Shown piece after piece: positions 41,873 to 52,200 of a stretch of DNA of 64,000 nt. Both the position numbers and the translations under genes were made by a program. This DNA is from Pythium myriotylum. Taxonomy: Eukaryota > Oomycota > Peronosporomycetes > Pythiales > Pythiaceae. Under the pieces are notes generated by a model, which saw nothing but the letters and a program-made list of their open reading frames with translations, was not told the DNA's origin and searched no databases. Position 1 is the stretch's first letter; every line of letters begins with the position of its first letter. Location: NCBI GenBank assembly GCA_023091665.1, contig JALJCQ010000015.1, positions 992,001 to 1,056,000 of the forward strand, given 5' to 3'.

Positions 41873-42664
41873 ATGTTCACCAAGACCTGCTGGATCGCCG
41901 TAGCGCTCGCAATTTACACGTCTGAGGTCACTGCGGGCAACCCCAGCGTGCTGCAGTCGGCTCCTGTCGCAAACCCACAAGTCCCGACGTGGGCTACTAG
42001 CACCATCATCCGTGACAAGGACGGCAAAATCATCGGCAACGAGGTCAGCTCTGGCACGGGCAAGCCCACGGCCGACGACTCGGCGACTGCTGCCGGTGAG
42101 GCCGACGTGACCGAGGACAAAACCCCCAAGTGGGCCACCAGCACGATCATCCGTGACAAGGACGGCAACATCATCGGCAACGAGGTCAGCTCTGGCACGG
42201 GCAAGCCCACGGCCGACGACTCGGCGACTGCTGCCGGTGAGGCCGACGCGACCGAGGACAAAACCCCCAAGTGGGCCACCAGCACGATCATCCGTGACAA
42301 GGACGGCAACATCATCGGCAACGAGGTCAGCTCTGGCACGGGCAAGCCCACGGCCGACGACTCGGCGACTGCTGCCGGTGAGGCCGACGTGGCCGAGGAC
42401 AACGCTCCGGAATGGGCCATCAGCACTCCTATTTACGACAAGGATGGAAAGATGAATGGTGCGTCGGTCGTGAAAGGCAAGGGCAAACCTTCTGTCGCGC
42501 AGACAGCTGCTAAGCCGGCGCCGGCACCTGCCCCCGTCCCCAAGCTTTCGCCTGGTGAATCTCCTGTCGCCCCCAAGCCCGCCAATGCTACCCACGGTAT
42601 CAGCACCATGGTGCGCTTCACCAACGGCACCGTGGGCTACCAAGTCACGTACGGACGTGAATGA
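41873..42664 (+). CDS. secreted 47-aa-repeat protein, copy 2 (263 aa, contracted)
   Basis: Same signal peptide and ends as the 403-aa copy at 47205, but with three fewer repeats. The first repeat is a hybrid: it starts like the degenerate repeat 1 (DKDGKIIGNEVSS) and continues like an internal repeat (GTGKPTADDSA). This is direct evidence that unequal recombination inside the gene removed 420 bp. Two complete repeats follow, then the divergent last repeat and PAPAPVP region. The C-terminus (ISTMVRFTNGTVGYQVTYG) matches copy 3, not copy 1. Confidence 0.85.
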   Translation: MFTKTCWIAVALAIYTSEVTAGNPSVLQSAPVANPQVPTWATSTIIRDKDGKIIGNEVSSGTGKPTADDSATAAGEADVTEDKTPKWATSTIIRDKDGNIIGNEVSSGTGKPTADDSATAAGEADATEDKTPKWATSTIIRDKDGNIIGNEVSSGTGKPTADDSATAAGEADVAEDNAPEWAISTPIYDKDGKMNGASVVKGKGKPSVAQTAAKPAPAPAPVPKLSPGESPVAPKPANATHGISTMVRFTNGTVGYQVTYGRE

Positions 42665-43454
42665 GCGTGGAATGAAGACCAACCGGTCGAGTTTTCGTGA
42701 ATGTGCTGCATAGTGTGAGGGTTCGTCAGGAGTGGGTAGATAACCTATCCAGCCTACGTGCATTTTTTAGATTTGAGGTGACTTGGTAAAAATTTTGACG
42801 TTTGGACGTCCATTCTGCTTTCTCTTTATTTCGTTGTCGTCGTCTTGTTCTGTGGTGGATCATCCTGGATCGCAACATTGCGGACGGGGAGGTCTCCTCT
42901 TCGTCAATTGTGTTGTACTTCATCACTGCTGGCACGACAGTAGGGCTTGTTGAGTTCTGCATAAGCCACACTGTTATCTTTCGCGACGAGATATCTTTCT
43001 TTATCTGTCCGTGTGATGTAGTTCGCATCAACGGTAAGATGGGCAAGTTTTTAGCCAAACGTGACCCAACGAGCATATGCAGCTTAGTGGGCGTTGTCGA
43101 GTACGGGTGCTCTGCTAATGGCATTAGATTCTCGAATTACCGATGACCTTCAACACACTGGGGTTGCCTTAGAGATGGCATGTGGGGGCTTTCTTTTTGA
43201 AATAGGACTTGGGGTGAGAAAGGCAACAAACAAGAGTTATGCAAAAGACAATAATTTACTGACACAAAAGAGCGCTTCATACAAGTGGCAAAAATGGTAG
43301 GCGACCAACATGAACCGACCGACGCGAAGCTACTTCGCTCCGCTACTGCTGCTCGCAACCTCATTCCCAACTTCCACGACTGCTCAAGAGCTCAACGAAT
43401 CCTGTCGGAGCGCTGACTCCGACCACCAGCGCTCGCTCTTCATGAACGCGTCGC
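42665..43454. other. convergent intergenic region, unit 1
   Basis: Between the 3' ends of two convergent genes. An ATG frame from 43310 begins with a signal-peptide-like stretch but then runs antisense through the Pro-rich gene; I do not accept it as a gene without transcript evidence. Identical region at 48417-49206. Confidence 0.5.
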
Positions 43455-46370
43455 TTAGAAGCGAAGGTGGCGGTACTTGCTGTCCTCGTTGTCTTCGCCG
43501 CCAACCTTACCGGCATCGTAGTCCGAGTTCCAGTTGCTGTAGTATCGCTGCTGGTATGGAGGAGCCGTCGTCGGGGCCTCAGTTGGCTTCGGTGTCGACG
43601 AAGGAGCGGGAGTCGGCTTGCCCGGAGCAGGACCCGACGGCGAAGGCACAGGGGCCGGGACCGAAGGGGTCGGCGCAGGCGTCGGCTTGCCTTCACCCGA
43701 AGGAGGAGCTGGCGTTGGCTTGCCCGGAGCAGGACCCGACGGGGTTGGCGCAGGGGCCGGAACCGAAGGGGTCGGCGCAGGCGTCGGCTTGCCCGAAGGA
43801 GCCGGCGTCGGCCCGTAAGCCGATGGAGACTCGGTCGTCGGCTGAGGAGTGCCCGAGCTTGGCGGAGCTGGCGTTGGCTTGCCCGGAGCAGGGCCCGAAG
43901 GGGTCGGAGCAGGAGCCGGGACCGACGGCGATGGCGCTGGCGTCGGCTTACCATCACCCGAAGGAGGAGCCGGCGTCGGCTTGCCCGAAGGAGCCGGCGT
44001 TGGCTTGCCAGCCGAAGGAGACTCGGTCGTCGGCTGAGGAGTGCCCGGCGGAGCGGGAGTCGGCTTGCCCGGAGCAGGACCCGACGGCGAAGGCACAGGG
44101 GCCGGGACCGAAGGGGTCGGCGCAGGCGTCGGCTTGCCATCGCCCGAAGGAGGGGGCGGCGTCGGCTTGCCCGGAGAAGGACCCGACGGCGAAGGCACAG
44201 GGGCCGGGACCGAAGGGGTCGGCGCAGGGGTCGGCTTACCAGAAGGGGCCGGAGTAGGCTTGCCCGGAGCTGGGACCGACGGCGATGGCGCAGGGGTCGG
44301 CTTGCCGTTGCCCGATGGAGGAGCGTTCGTAGGCTTGTCAGTCTTCTGTGGGAGCGACGGGCAAGGAGTGTCGTCGCTGTCGTCATCACCACCGGTGCTT
44401 GGCTTAGTCGGAGCTGGCGTAGGCTTGCCTGAGCCCGAAGGAGGAGCTGGGGTCACACCCGACGGCGGAGCAGGCGTAGGCTTTCCGGGGGTCGGAGGCG
44501 ATCCACCCGACGGAGGCGAGCCACCCGACGGAGTGCTAGGAGTCGACGATGGAGGAAGAGTCTTCTGCGGGAGCGACGGGCAAGGGGTGTCCTCGCTGTC
44601 ATCATCGTCGCCCGTGGTTGGAGCCGGAGTCGGCTTACCAGCGCCCGAAGGAGGAGCAGGCGTCACCTTACCCGCCGGTGGAGCCGGGGTTGTACCTGGG
44701 CTCGGAACGTACGGGTTACCCGAAGGGGGGGTAGGCGTTGGCTGCGACGCCGACGGAGGAGGAGCTGGCTTACCGGTCGCCGGGGTAGCAGTAGGGAACT
44801 GGTACGGAAGCGTCGGGCAAGGCGTGTCATCGCTGTCATCGTCGTCGTTGCCACCACCTGGGGTCTTCGGAGTCGGCGAAGGGGAGAGAGTCTTCTGCGG
44901 AAGCGACGGGCAAGGAGTGTCGTCGCTGTCGTCATCACCACCGGTGCTTGGCTTCGTCGGAGCTGGCGTAGGCTTGCCTGAGCCCGAAGGAGGAGCTGGG
45001 GTCACACCCGACGGCGGAGCGGGTGTGGGCTTGCCAGCCGGAGGTGGCGCGCCACCCGATGGCGGGGCAGGAGGCGAACCACCCGACGGTGGAGCAGGCG
45101 TGGGCTTGCCAGCCGGAGGTGGCGCGCCACCCGATGGTGGGGCAGGAGGCGAGCCACCCGACGGTGGGGCCGGAGTCGGCTTGCCAGGCGACGGAGGTGA
45201 TCCACCCGACGGAGGCGAGCCACCCGACGGAGTGCTAGGAGTCGACGATGGAGGAAGAGTCTTCTGCGGGAGCGACGGGCAAGGGGTGTCCTCGCTGTCA
45301 TCATCGTCGCCCGTGGTTGGAGCCGGAGTCGGCTTACCAGCGCCCGAAGGAGGAGCTGGGGTCACACCCGACGGCGGAGCAGGCGTGGGCTTACCAGCCG
45401 GAGGGGGTGCGCCACCCGATGGAGGGGAAGGAGGCGAGCCACCGGACGGTGGGGTAGGCTTGCCAGGGGTTTCAGTCTTCTGCGGGAGCGTAGGGCACGG
45501 AGTGTCATCGCTGTCGTCGTCGCCACCACCTGGGGTCGAAGGACCAGGAGTAGGCTTGCCAGAGCCCGAAGGAGGAGCCGGCGTTGGCTTGCCTGGAGCA
45601 GGACCCGACGGGGTAGGAACTGGGGCCGGAACCGAAGGCGTTGGCTTACCCGATGGGGCGGGCGTCGGCTTACCACCGGCAGGGACCGACGGAGACGGCG
45701 CAGGGGTCGGCTTCCCGTCACCCGATGGAGGAGCTGGCGTTGGCTTGCCCGGAGCAGGGCCCGAAGGGGTCGGAGCAGGAGCCGGGACCGATGGCGATGG
45801 CGCAGGCGTCGGCTTACCATCACCCGAAGGAGGAGCTGGCGTTGGCTTGCCCGAAGGAGCCGGCGTTGGCTTCCCAGCCGAAGGAGACTCGGTCGTCGGC
45901 TGAGGAGTGCCCGGCGGAGCGGGAGTCGGCTTGCCCGGAGCAGGACCCGACGGCGAAGGCACAGGGGCCGGGACCGAAGGGGTCGGCGCAGGCGTCGGCT
46001 TGCCATCACCCGAAGGAGGGGCCGGCGTCGGCTTGCCCGGAGCAGGACCCGACGGCGAAGGCACAGGGGCCGGGACCGAAGGGGTCGGCGCAGGCGTCGG
46101 CTTACCGTCACCCGAAGGAGGAGCCGGCGTCTGCTTGCCCGACGGGCACGGCGTCGGCTTACCACCGGCAGGGACCGACGGAGTCGGCGCAGGGGTTGGC
46201 TTGCCGTCACCCGAAGGAGGAGCCGGCGTCGGCTTGCCAGGGGCCGGACCCGAAGAGGGCTTGTATTTGTCATATCCGAAGTTTGAGCTCGAGCTTGTTG
46301 CCGTAGTAGGATTTGTGAGCAATGAAGTCTCAATGATCCCTGACACCAACCGCCGAAGTTGCGTTAGCAC
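43455..46370 (-). pseudogene. 5'-truncated Pro-rich giant gene (duplication product)
   Basis: Carries the C-terminal ~933 codons of the 1317-aa gene at 49207-53160, virtually identical. At 46255/46256 the frame crosses the duplication junction into unrelated upstream DNA, giving a 38-residue fused head ([15 protein letters not shown] onward, to GYDKYKPS) with no ATG start and no signal peptide. It therefore lacks promoter, secretion signal and N-terminal 384 residues. The frame is otherwise open, which fits a recent event. It could still donate sequence to the intact copy by conversion. Confidence 0.8.
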
Positions 46371-46460
46371 GGTTGCGTATTTAGGCAGATGAGGGTGTGC
46401 AAGAGGTAAACAGAATCCTCTGTGAGCGGGAGTGGTTGCCGATTATTCGTGGACAACAGA

Positions 46461-46487
46461 CGATGGGTGGATGTCCTCCACCCATCG
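46461..46487. repeat. 11-bp perfect hairpin, copy 3
   Basis: Same hairpin as 41129-41155, at offset 5332. Confidence 0.8.
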
Positions 46488-47169
46488 ACGTAGAGGCTGC
46501 GCAATTTTTTCATCCAGCACAAGTTTGTACTCGACAGAAAAGTTCGGGTCGTACAGCGTATGGTACATTTCTGTTGAGTACAGAATCAGCTGAGCTACAT
46601 ACACGCTTGTGATTGGTATCAAGTACCAATCATCAGCCACAAATTTTGTGGCGCCCTCCCGACAAAGGTCATGCTTGAGGCGCTCGCGAAGCGACAATCC
46701 TAACCTAGAGTTGGCGTTGCACCTTGTTTCCATCGTATGGTGCCTCTGCGTTTACTTACCGAGCGTCGTGTGCTCGTGGACAGAATCAAAACATCGAGTA
46801 TTCGAGTATGTATACAGATTCAAGAGTGACATAAACAGGGAGATCTTCGAAGACCTCAGGCTGCCTGTCACAACACATGTCGTCCGTCGAAATGACGCTC
46901 TTGTCCGGCTTTTCAAGCGGGCAAGCATCCGCTTTTCCATGCCACCCATCGCTGGGTCTCGACTCCCCTGGTGGATGCATTGGTTACATTCGCCACAGTC
47001 TCTCCAAGCCGCATCTCTACATCATCCAAGCTGGGCAGTCTCATCTACAGGAAGCGCTCCCTGAGGGTGTTCAACAGATGCTCCTGACTCCCAAGGTGCC
47101 CCGCCTTCACGGGGATTGTTGCGTACACCCACACTAATCACCTCGTAGTCGTTTCCGACGCCCAAGCTG

Positions 47170-47183
47170 TCATTCTTCCATTC
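47170..47183 (+). promoter_or_regulatory. Inr-like element
   Basis: TCATTCTTCCATTC, 12 of 14 matches to the Inr core, 22-35 nt upstream of the ATG at 47205. Confidence 0.55.
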
Positions 47184-47204
47184 GCCGTCTCCCCCTCATC
47201 CGCA

Positions 47205-48416
47205 ATGTTCACCAAGACCTGCTGGATCGCCGTAGCGCTCGCAATTTACACGTCTGAGGTCACTGCGGGCAACCCCAGCGTGCTGCAGTCGGCTCCTGTC
47301 GCAAACCCACAAGTCCCGACGTGGGCTACTAGCACCATCATCCGTGACAAGGACGGCAAAATCATTGGAAATGAAGTGAGCTCGGGTACGGTGGCACCGG
47401 CAGCCACGGAATCGGAGGCTGCCGGTGAGGCCGATGTGACCGAGGACAAAACCCCCAAGTGGGCCACCAGCACGATCATCCGTGACAAGGACGGCAACAT
47501 CATCGGCAACGAGGTCAGCTCTGGCACGGGCAAGCCCACGGCCGACGACTCGGCGACTGCTGCCGGTGAGGCCGACGTGACCGAGGACAAAACCCCCAAG
47601 TGGGCCACCAGCACGATCATCCGTGACAAGGACGGCAACATCATCGGCAACGAGGTCAGCTCTGGCACGGGCAAGCCCACGGCCGACGACTCGGCGACTG
47701 CTGCCGGTGAGGCCGACGCGACCGAGGACAAAACCCCCAAGTGGGCCACCAGCACGATCATCCGTGACAAGGACGGCAACATCATCGGCAACGAGGTCAG
47801 CTCTGGCACGGGCAAGCCCACGGCCGACGACTCGGCGACTGCTGCCGGTGAGGCCGACGTGACCGAGGACAAAACCCCCAAGTGGGCCACCAGCACGATC
47901 ATCCGTGACAAGGACGGCAACATCATCGGCAACGAGGTCAGCTCTGGCACGGGCAAGCCCACGGCCGACGACTCGGCGACTGCTGCCGGTGAGGCCGACG
48001 CGACCGAGGACAAAACCCCCAAGTGGGCCACCAGCACGATCATCCGTGACAAGGACGGCAACATCATCGGCAACGAGGTCAGCTCTGGCACGGGCAAGCC
48101 CACGGCCGACGACTCGGCGACTGCTGCCGGTGAGGCCGACGTGGCCGAGGACAACGCTCCGGAATGGGCCATCAGCACTCCTATTTACGACAAGGATGGA
48201 AAGATGAATGGTGCGTCGGTCGTGAAAGGCAAGGGCAAACCTTCTGTCGCGCAGACAGCTGCTAAGCCGGCGCCGGCACCTGCCCCCGTCCCCAAGCTTT
48301 CGCCTGGTGAATCTCCTGTCGCCCCCAAGCCCGCCAATGCTACCCACGGTATCAGCACCATGGTGCGCTTCACCAACGGCACCGTGGGCTACCAAGTCAC
48401 GTACGGACGTGAATGA
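47205..48416 (+). CDS. secreted 47-aa-repeat protein, copy 3 (403 aa)
   Basis: Same repeat number as copy 1 (degenerate first repeat, five 47-aa repeats, divergent last repeat), but the order of the ADVTEDK/ADATEDK linker variants differs (V,V,A,V,A against V,V,V,V,A), so repeats have been shuffled or converted. Signal peptide 1-~22. The tail matches copy 2. Predicted secreted; an Asp/Glu-rich linker alternates with a conserved WATSTIIRDKDGNIIG core. No known family recognised. Confidence 0.85.
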   Translation: MFTKTCWIAVALAIYTSEVTAGNPSVLQSAPVANPQVPTWATSTIIRDKDGKIIGNEVSSGTVAPAATESEAAGEADVTEDKTPKWATSTIIRDKDGNIIGNEVSSGTGKPTADDSATAAGEADVTEDKTPKWATSTIIRDKDGNIIGNEVSSGTGKPTADDSATAAGEADATEDKTPKWATSTIIRDKDGNIIGNEVSSGTGKPTADDSATAAGEADVTEDKTPKWATSTIIRDKDGNIIGNEVSSGTGKPTADDSATAAGEADATEDKTPKWATSTIIRDKDGNIIGNEVSSGTGKPTADDSATAAGEADVAEDNAPEWAISTPIYDKDGKMNGASVVKGKGKPSVAQTAAKPAPAPAPVPKLSPGESPVAPKPANATHGISTMVRFTNGTVGYQVTYGRE

Positions 48417-49206
48417 GCGTGGAATGAAGACCAACCGGTCGAGTTTTCGTGAATGTGCTGCATAGTGTGAGGGTTCGTCAGGAGTGGGTAGATAACCTAT
48501 CCAGCCTACGTGCATTTTTTAGATTTGAGGTGACTTGGTAAAAATTTTGACGTTTGGACGTCCATTCTGCTTTCTCTTTATTTCGTTGTCGTCGTCTTGT
48601 TCTGTGGTGGATCATCCTGGATCGCAACATTGCGGACGGGGAGGTCTCCTCTTCGTCAATTGTGTTGTACTTCATCACTGCTGGCACGACAGTAGGGCTT
48701 GTTGAGTTCTGCATAAGCCACACTGTTATCTTTCGCGACGAGATATCTTTCTTTATCTGTCCGTGTGATGTAGTTCGCATCAACGGTAAGATGGGCAAGT
48801 TTTTAGCCAAACGTGACCCAACGAGCATATGCAGCTTAGTGGGCGTTGTCGAGTACGGGTGCTCTGCTAATGGCATTAGATTCTCGAATTACCGATGACC
48901 TTCAACACACTGGGGTTGCCTTAGAGATGGCATGTGGGGGCTTTCTTTTTGAAATAGGACTTGGGGTGAGAAAGGCAACAAACAAGAGTTATGCAAAAGA
49001 CAATAATTTACTGACACAAAAGAGCGCTTCATACAAGTGGCAAAAATGGTAGGCGACCAACATGAACCGACCGACGCGAAGCTACTTCGCTCCGCTACTG
49101 CTGCTCGCAACCTCATTCCCAACTTCCACGACTGCTCAAGAGCTCAACGAATCCTGTCGGAGCGCTGACTCCGACCACCAGCGCTCGCTCTTCATGAACG
49201 CGTCGC
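48417..49206. other. convergent intergenic region, unit 2
   Basis: Identical copy of 42665-43454; no accepted gene. Confidence 0.5.
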
Positions 49207-52200
49207 TTAGAAGCGAAGGTGGCGGTACTTGCTGTCCTCGTTGTCTTCGCCGCCAACCTTACCGGCATCGTAGTCCGAGTTCCAGTTGCTGTAGTATCGC
49301 TGCTGGTATGGAGGAGCCGTCGTCGGGGCCTCAGTTGGCTTCGGTGTCGACGAAGGAGCGGGAGTCGGCTTGCCCGGAGCAGGACCCGACGGCGAAGGCA
49401 CAGGGGCCGGGACCGAAGGGGTCGGCGCAGGCGTCGGCTTGCCTTCACCCGAAGGAGGAGCTGGCGTTGGCTTGCCCGGAGCAGGACCCGACGGGGTTGG
49501 CGCAGGGGCCGGAACCGAAGGGGTCGGCGCAGGCGTCGGCTTGCCCGAAGGAGCCGGCGTCGGCCCGTAAGCCGATGGAGACTCGGTCGTCGGCTGAGGA
49601 GTGCCCGAGCTTGGCGGAGCTGGCGTTGGCTTGCCCGGAGCAGGGCCCGAAGGGGTCGGAGCAGGAGCCGGGACCGACGGCGATGGCGCTGGCGTCGGCT
49701 TACCATCACCCGAAGGAGGAGCCGGCGTCGGCTTGCCCGAAGGAGCCGGCGTTGGCTTGCCAGCCGAAGGAGACTCGGTCGTCGGCTGAGGAGTGCCCGG
49801 CGGAGCGGGAGTCGGCTTGCCCGGAGCAGGACCCGACGGCGAAGGCACAGGGGCCGGGACCGAAGGGGTCGGCGCAGGCGTCGGCTTGCCATCGCCCGAA
49901 GGAGGGGGCGGCGTCGGCTTGCCCGGAGAAGGACCCGACGGCGAAGGCACAGGGGCCGGGACCGAAGGGGTCGGCGCAGGGGTCGGCTTACCAGAAGGGG
50001 CCGGAGTAGGCTTGCCCGGAGCTGGGACCGACGGCGATGGCGCAGGGGTCGGCTTGCCGTTGCCCGATGGAGGAGCGTTCGTAGGCTTGTCAGTCTTCTG
50101 TGGGAGCGACGGGCAAGGAGTGTCGTCGCTGTCGTCATCACCACCGGTGCTTGGCTTAGTCGGAGCTGGCGTAGGCTTGCCTGAGCCCGAAGGAGGAGCT
50201 GGGGTCACACCCGACGGCGGAGCAGGCGTAGGCTTTCCGGGGGTCGGAGGCGATCCACCCGACGGAGGCGAGCCACCCGACGGAGTGCTAGGAGTCGACG
50301 ATGGAGGAAGAGTCTTCTGCGGGAGCGACGGGCAAGGGGTGTCCTCGCTGTCATCATCGTCGCCCGTGGTTGGAGCCGGAGTCGGCTTACCAGCGCCCGA
50401 AGGAGGAGCAGGCGTCACCTTACCCGCCGGTGGAGCCGGGGTTGCACCTGGGCTCGGAACGTACGGGTTACCCGAAGGGGGGGTAGGCGTTGGCTGCGAC
50501 GCCGACGGAGGAGGAGCTGGCTTACCGGTCGCCGGGGTAGCAGTAGGGAACTGGTACGGAAGCGTCGGGCAAGGCGTGTCATCGCTGTCATCGTCGTCGT
50601 TGCCACCACCTGGGGTCTTCGGAGTCGGCGAAGGGGAGAGAGTCTTCTGCGGAAGCGACGGGCAAGGAGTGTCGTCGCTGTCGTCATCACCACCGGTGCT
50701 TGGCTTCGTCGGAGCTGGCGTAGGCTTGCCTGAGCCCGAAGGAGGAGCTGGGGTCACACCCGACGGCGGAGCGGGTGTGGGCTTGCCAGCCGGAGGTGGC
50801 GCGCCACCCGATGGCGGGGCAGGAGGCGAACCACCCGACGGTGGAGCAGGCGTGGGCTTGCCAGCCGGAGGTGGCGCGCCACCCGATGGTGGGGCAGGAG
50901 GCGAGCCACCCGACGGTGGGGCCGGAGTCGGCTTGCCAGGCGACGGAGGTGATCCACCCGACGGAGGCGAGCCACCCGACGGAGTGCTAGGAGTCGACGA
51001 TGGAGGAAGAGTCTTCTGCGGGAGCGACGGGCAAGGGGTGTCCTCGCTGTCATCATCGTCGCCCGTGGTTGGAGCCGGAGTCGGCTTACCAGCGCCCGAA
51101 GGAGGAGCTGGGGTCACACCCGACGGCGGAGCAGGCGTGGGCTTACCAGCCGGAGGGGGTGCGCCACCCGATGGAGGGGAAGGAGGCGAGCCACCGGACG
51201 GTGGGGTAGGCTTGCCAGGGGTTTCAGTCTTCTGCGGGAGCGTAGGGCACGGAGTGTCATCGCTGTCGTCGTCGCCACCACCTGGGGTCGAAGGACCAGG
51301 AGTAGGCTTGCCAGAGCCCGAAGGAGGAGCCGGCGTTGGCTTGCCTGGAGCAGGACCCGACGGGGTAGGAACTGGGGCCGGAACCGAAGGCGTTGGCTTA
51401 CCCGATGGGGCGGGCGTCGGCTTACCACCGGCAGGGACCGACGGAGACGGCGCAGGGGTCGGCTTCCCGTCACCCGATGGAGGAGCTGGCGTTGGCTTGC
51501 CCGGAGCAGGGCCCGAAGGGGTCGGAGCAGGAGCCGGGACCGATGGCGATGGCGCAGGCGTCGGCTTACCATCACCCGAAGGAGGAGCTGGCGTTGGCTT
51601 GCCCGAAGGAGCCGGCGTTGGCTTGCCAGCCGAAGGAGACTCGGTCGTCGGCTGAGGAGTGCCCGGCGGAGCGGGAGTCGGCTTGCCCGGAGCAGGACCC
51701 GACGGCGAAGGCACAGGGGCCGGGACCGAAGGGGTCGGCGCAGGCGTCGGCTTGCCATCACCCGAAGGAGGGGCCGGCGTCGGCTTGCCCGGAGCAGGAC
51801 CCGACGGCGAAGGCACAGGGGCCGGGACCGAAGGGGTCGGCGCAGGCGTCGGCTTACCGTCACCCGAAGGAGGAGCCGGCGTCTGCTTGCCCGACGGGCA
51901 CGGCGTCGGCTTACCACCGGCAGGGACCGACGGAGTCGGCGCAGGGGTTGGCTTGCCGTCACCCGAAGGAGGAGCCGGCGTCGGCTTGCCAGGGGCCGGA
52001 CCCGAAGGGGTCGGAACAGGGGCAGGAACGGAAGGCGTCGGCGCCGGTGTTGGCTTGCCTGGAGCCGGGCCCGACGGCGTCGGAGCAGGCGTCGGCTTAC
52101 CATCACCCGAAGGAGGAGCCGGCGTCGGCTTGCCCGAAGGAGCCGGCGTTGGCTTGCCAGCCGAAGGAGACTCGGTCGTCGGCTGAGGAGTGCCCGGCGG

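Larger units (their letters stand above)
37673..42664 (+). repeat. palindrome C, right arm
   Basis: Mirror of 31865-36880, with three rightward genes. Its distal part (from 40924) is also unit 1 of a tandem duplication, so that sequence exists three times in the window. Confidence 0.92.
40924..46255 (+). repeat. tandem duplication, unit 1 (5332 bp)
   Basis: Nearly identical to 46256-52007 (offset 5332 up to the repeat gene, 5752 after it because unit 2 has 420 bp more repeats). I noticed only a few single-base differences, e.g. near 44690 and 45872. The junction at 46255/46256 shows about 2 bp of microhomology (AG). Confidence 0.92.
46256..52007 (+). repeat. tandem duplication, unit 2 (5752 bp)
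   Basis: Second copy of 40924-46255, continuing without a break into the 5' part of the intact Pro-rich gene. The 420-bp length difference is three repeats in the 47-aa-repeat gene. Confidence 0.92.

Noticed and set aside
31865..42664. Palindrome C as a pure assembly fold-back artefact
   Set aside because: Not excluded, but the 396- and 420-bp repeat differences between arms and the diverged outer margins are not expected from a simple fold-back of one strand.
42726..43146. Overlapping ~110-130-codon frames in the convergent intergenic region (also at 48478-48898)
   Set aside because: Neither strand shows a recognisable domain; both exist twice only because of the tandem duplication.
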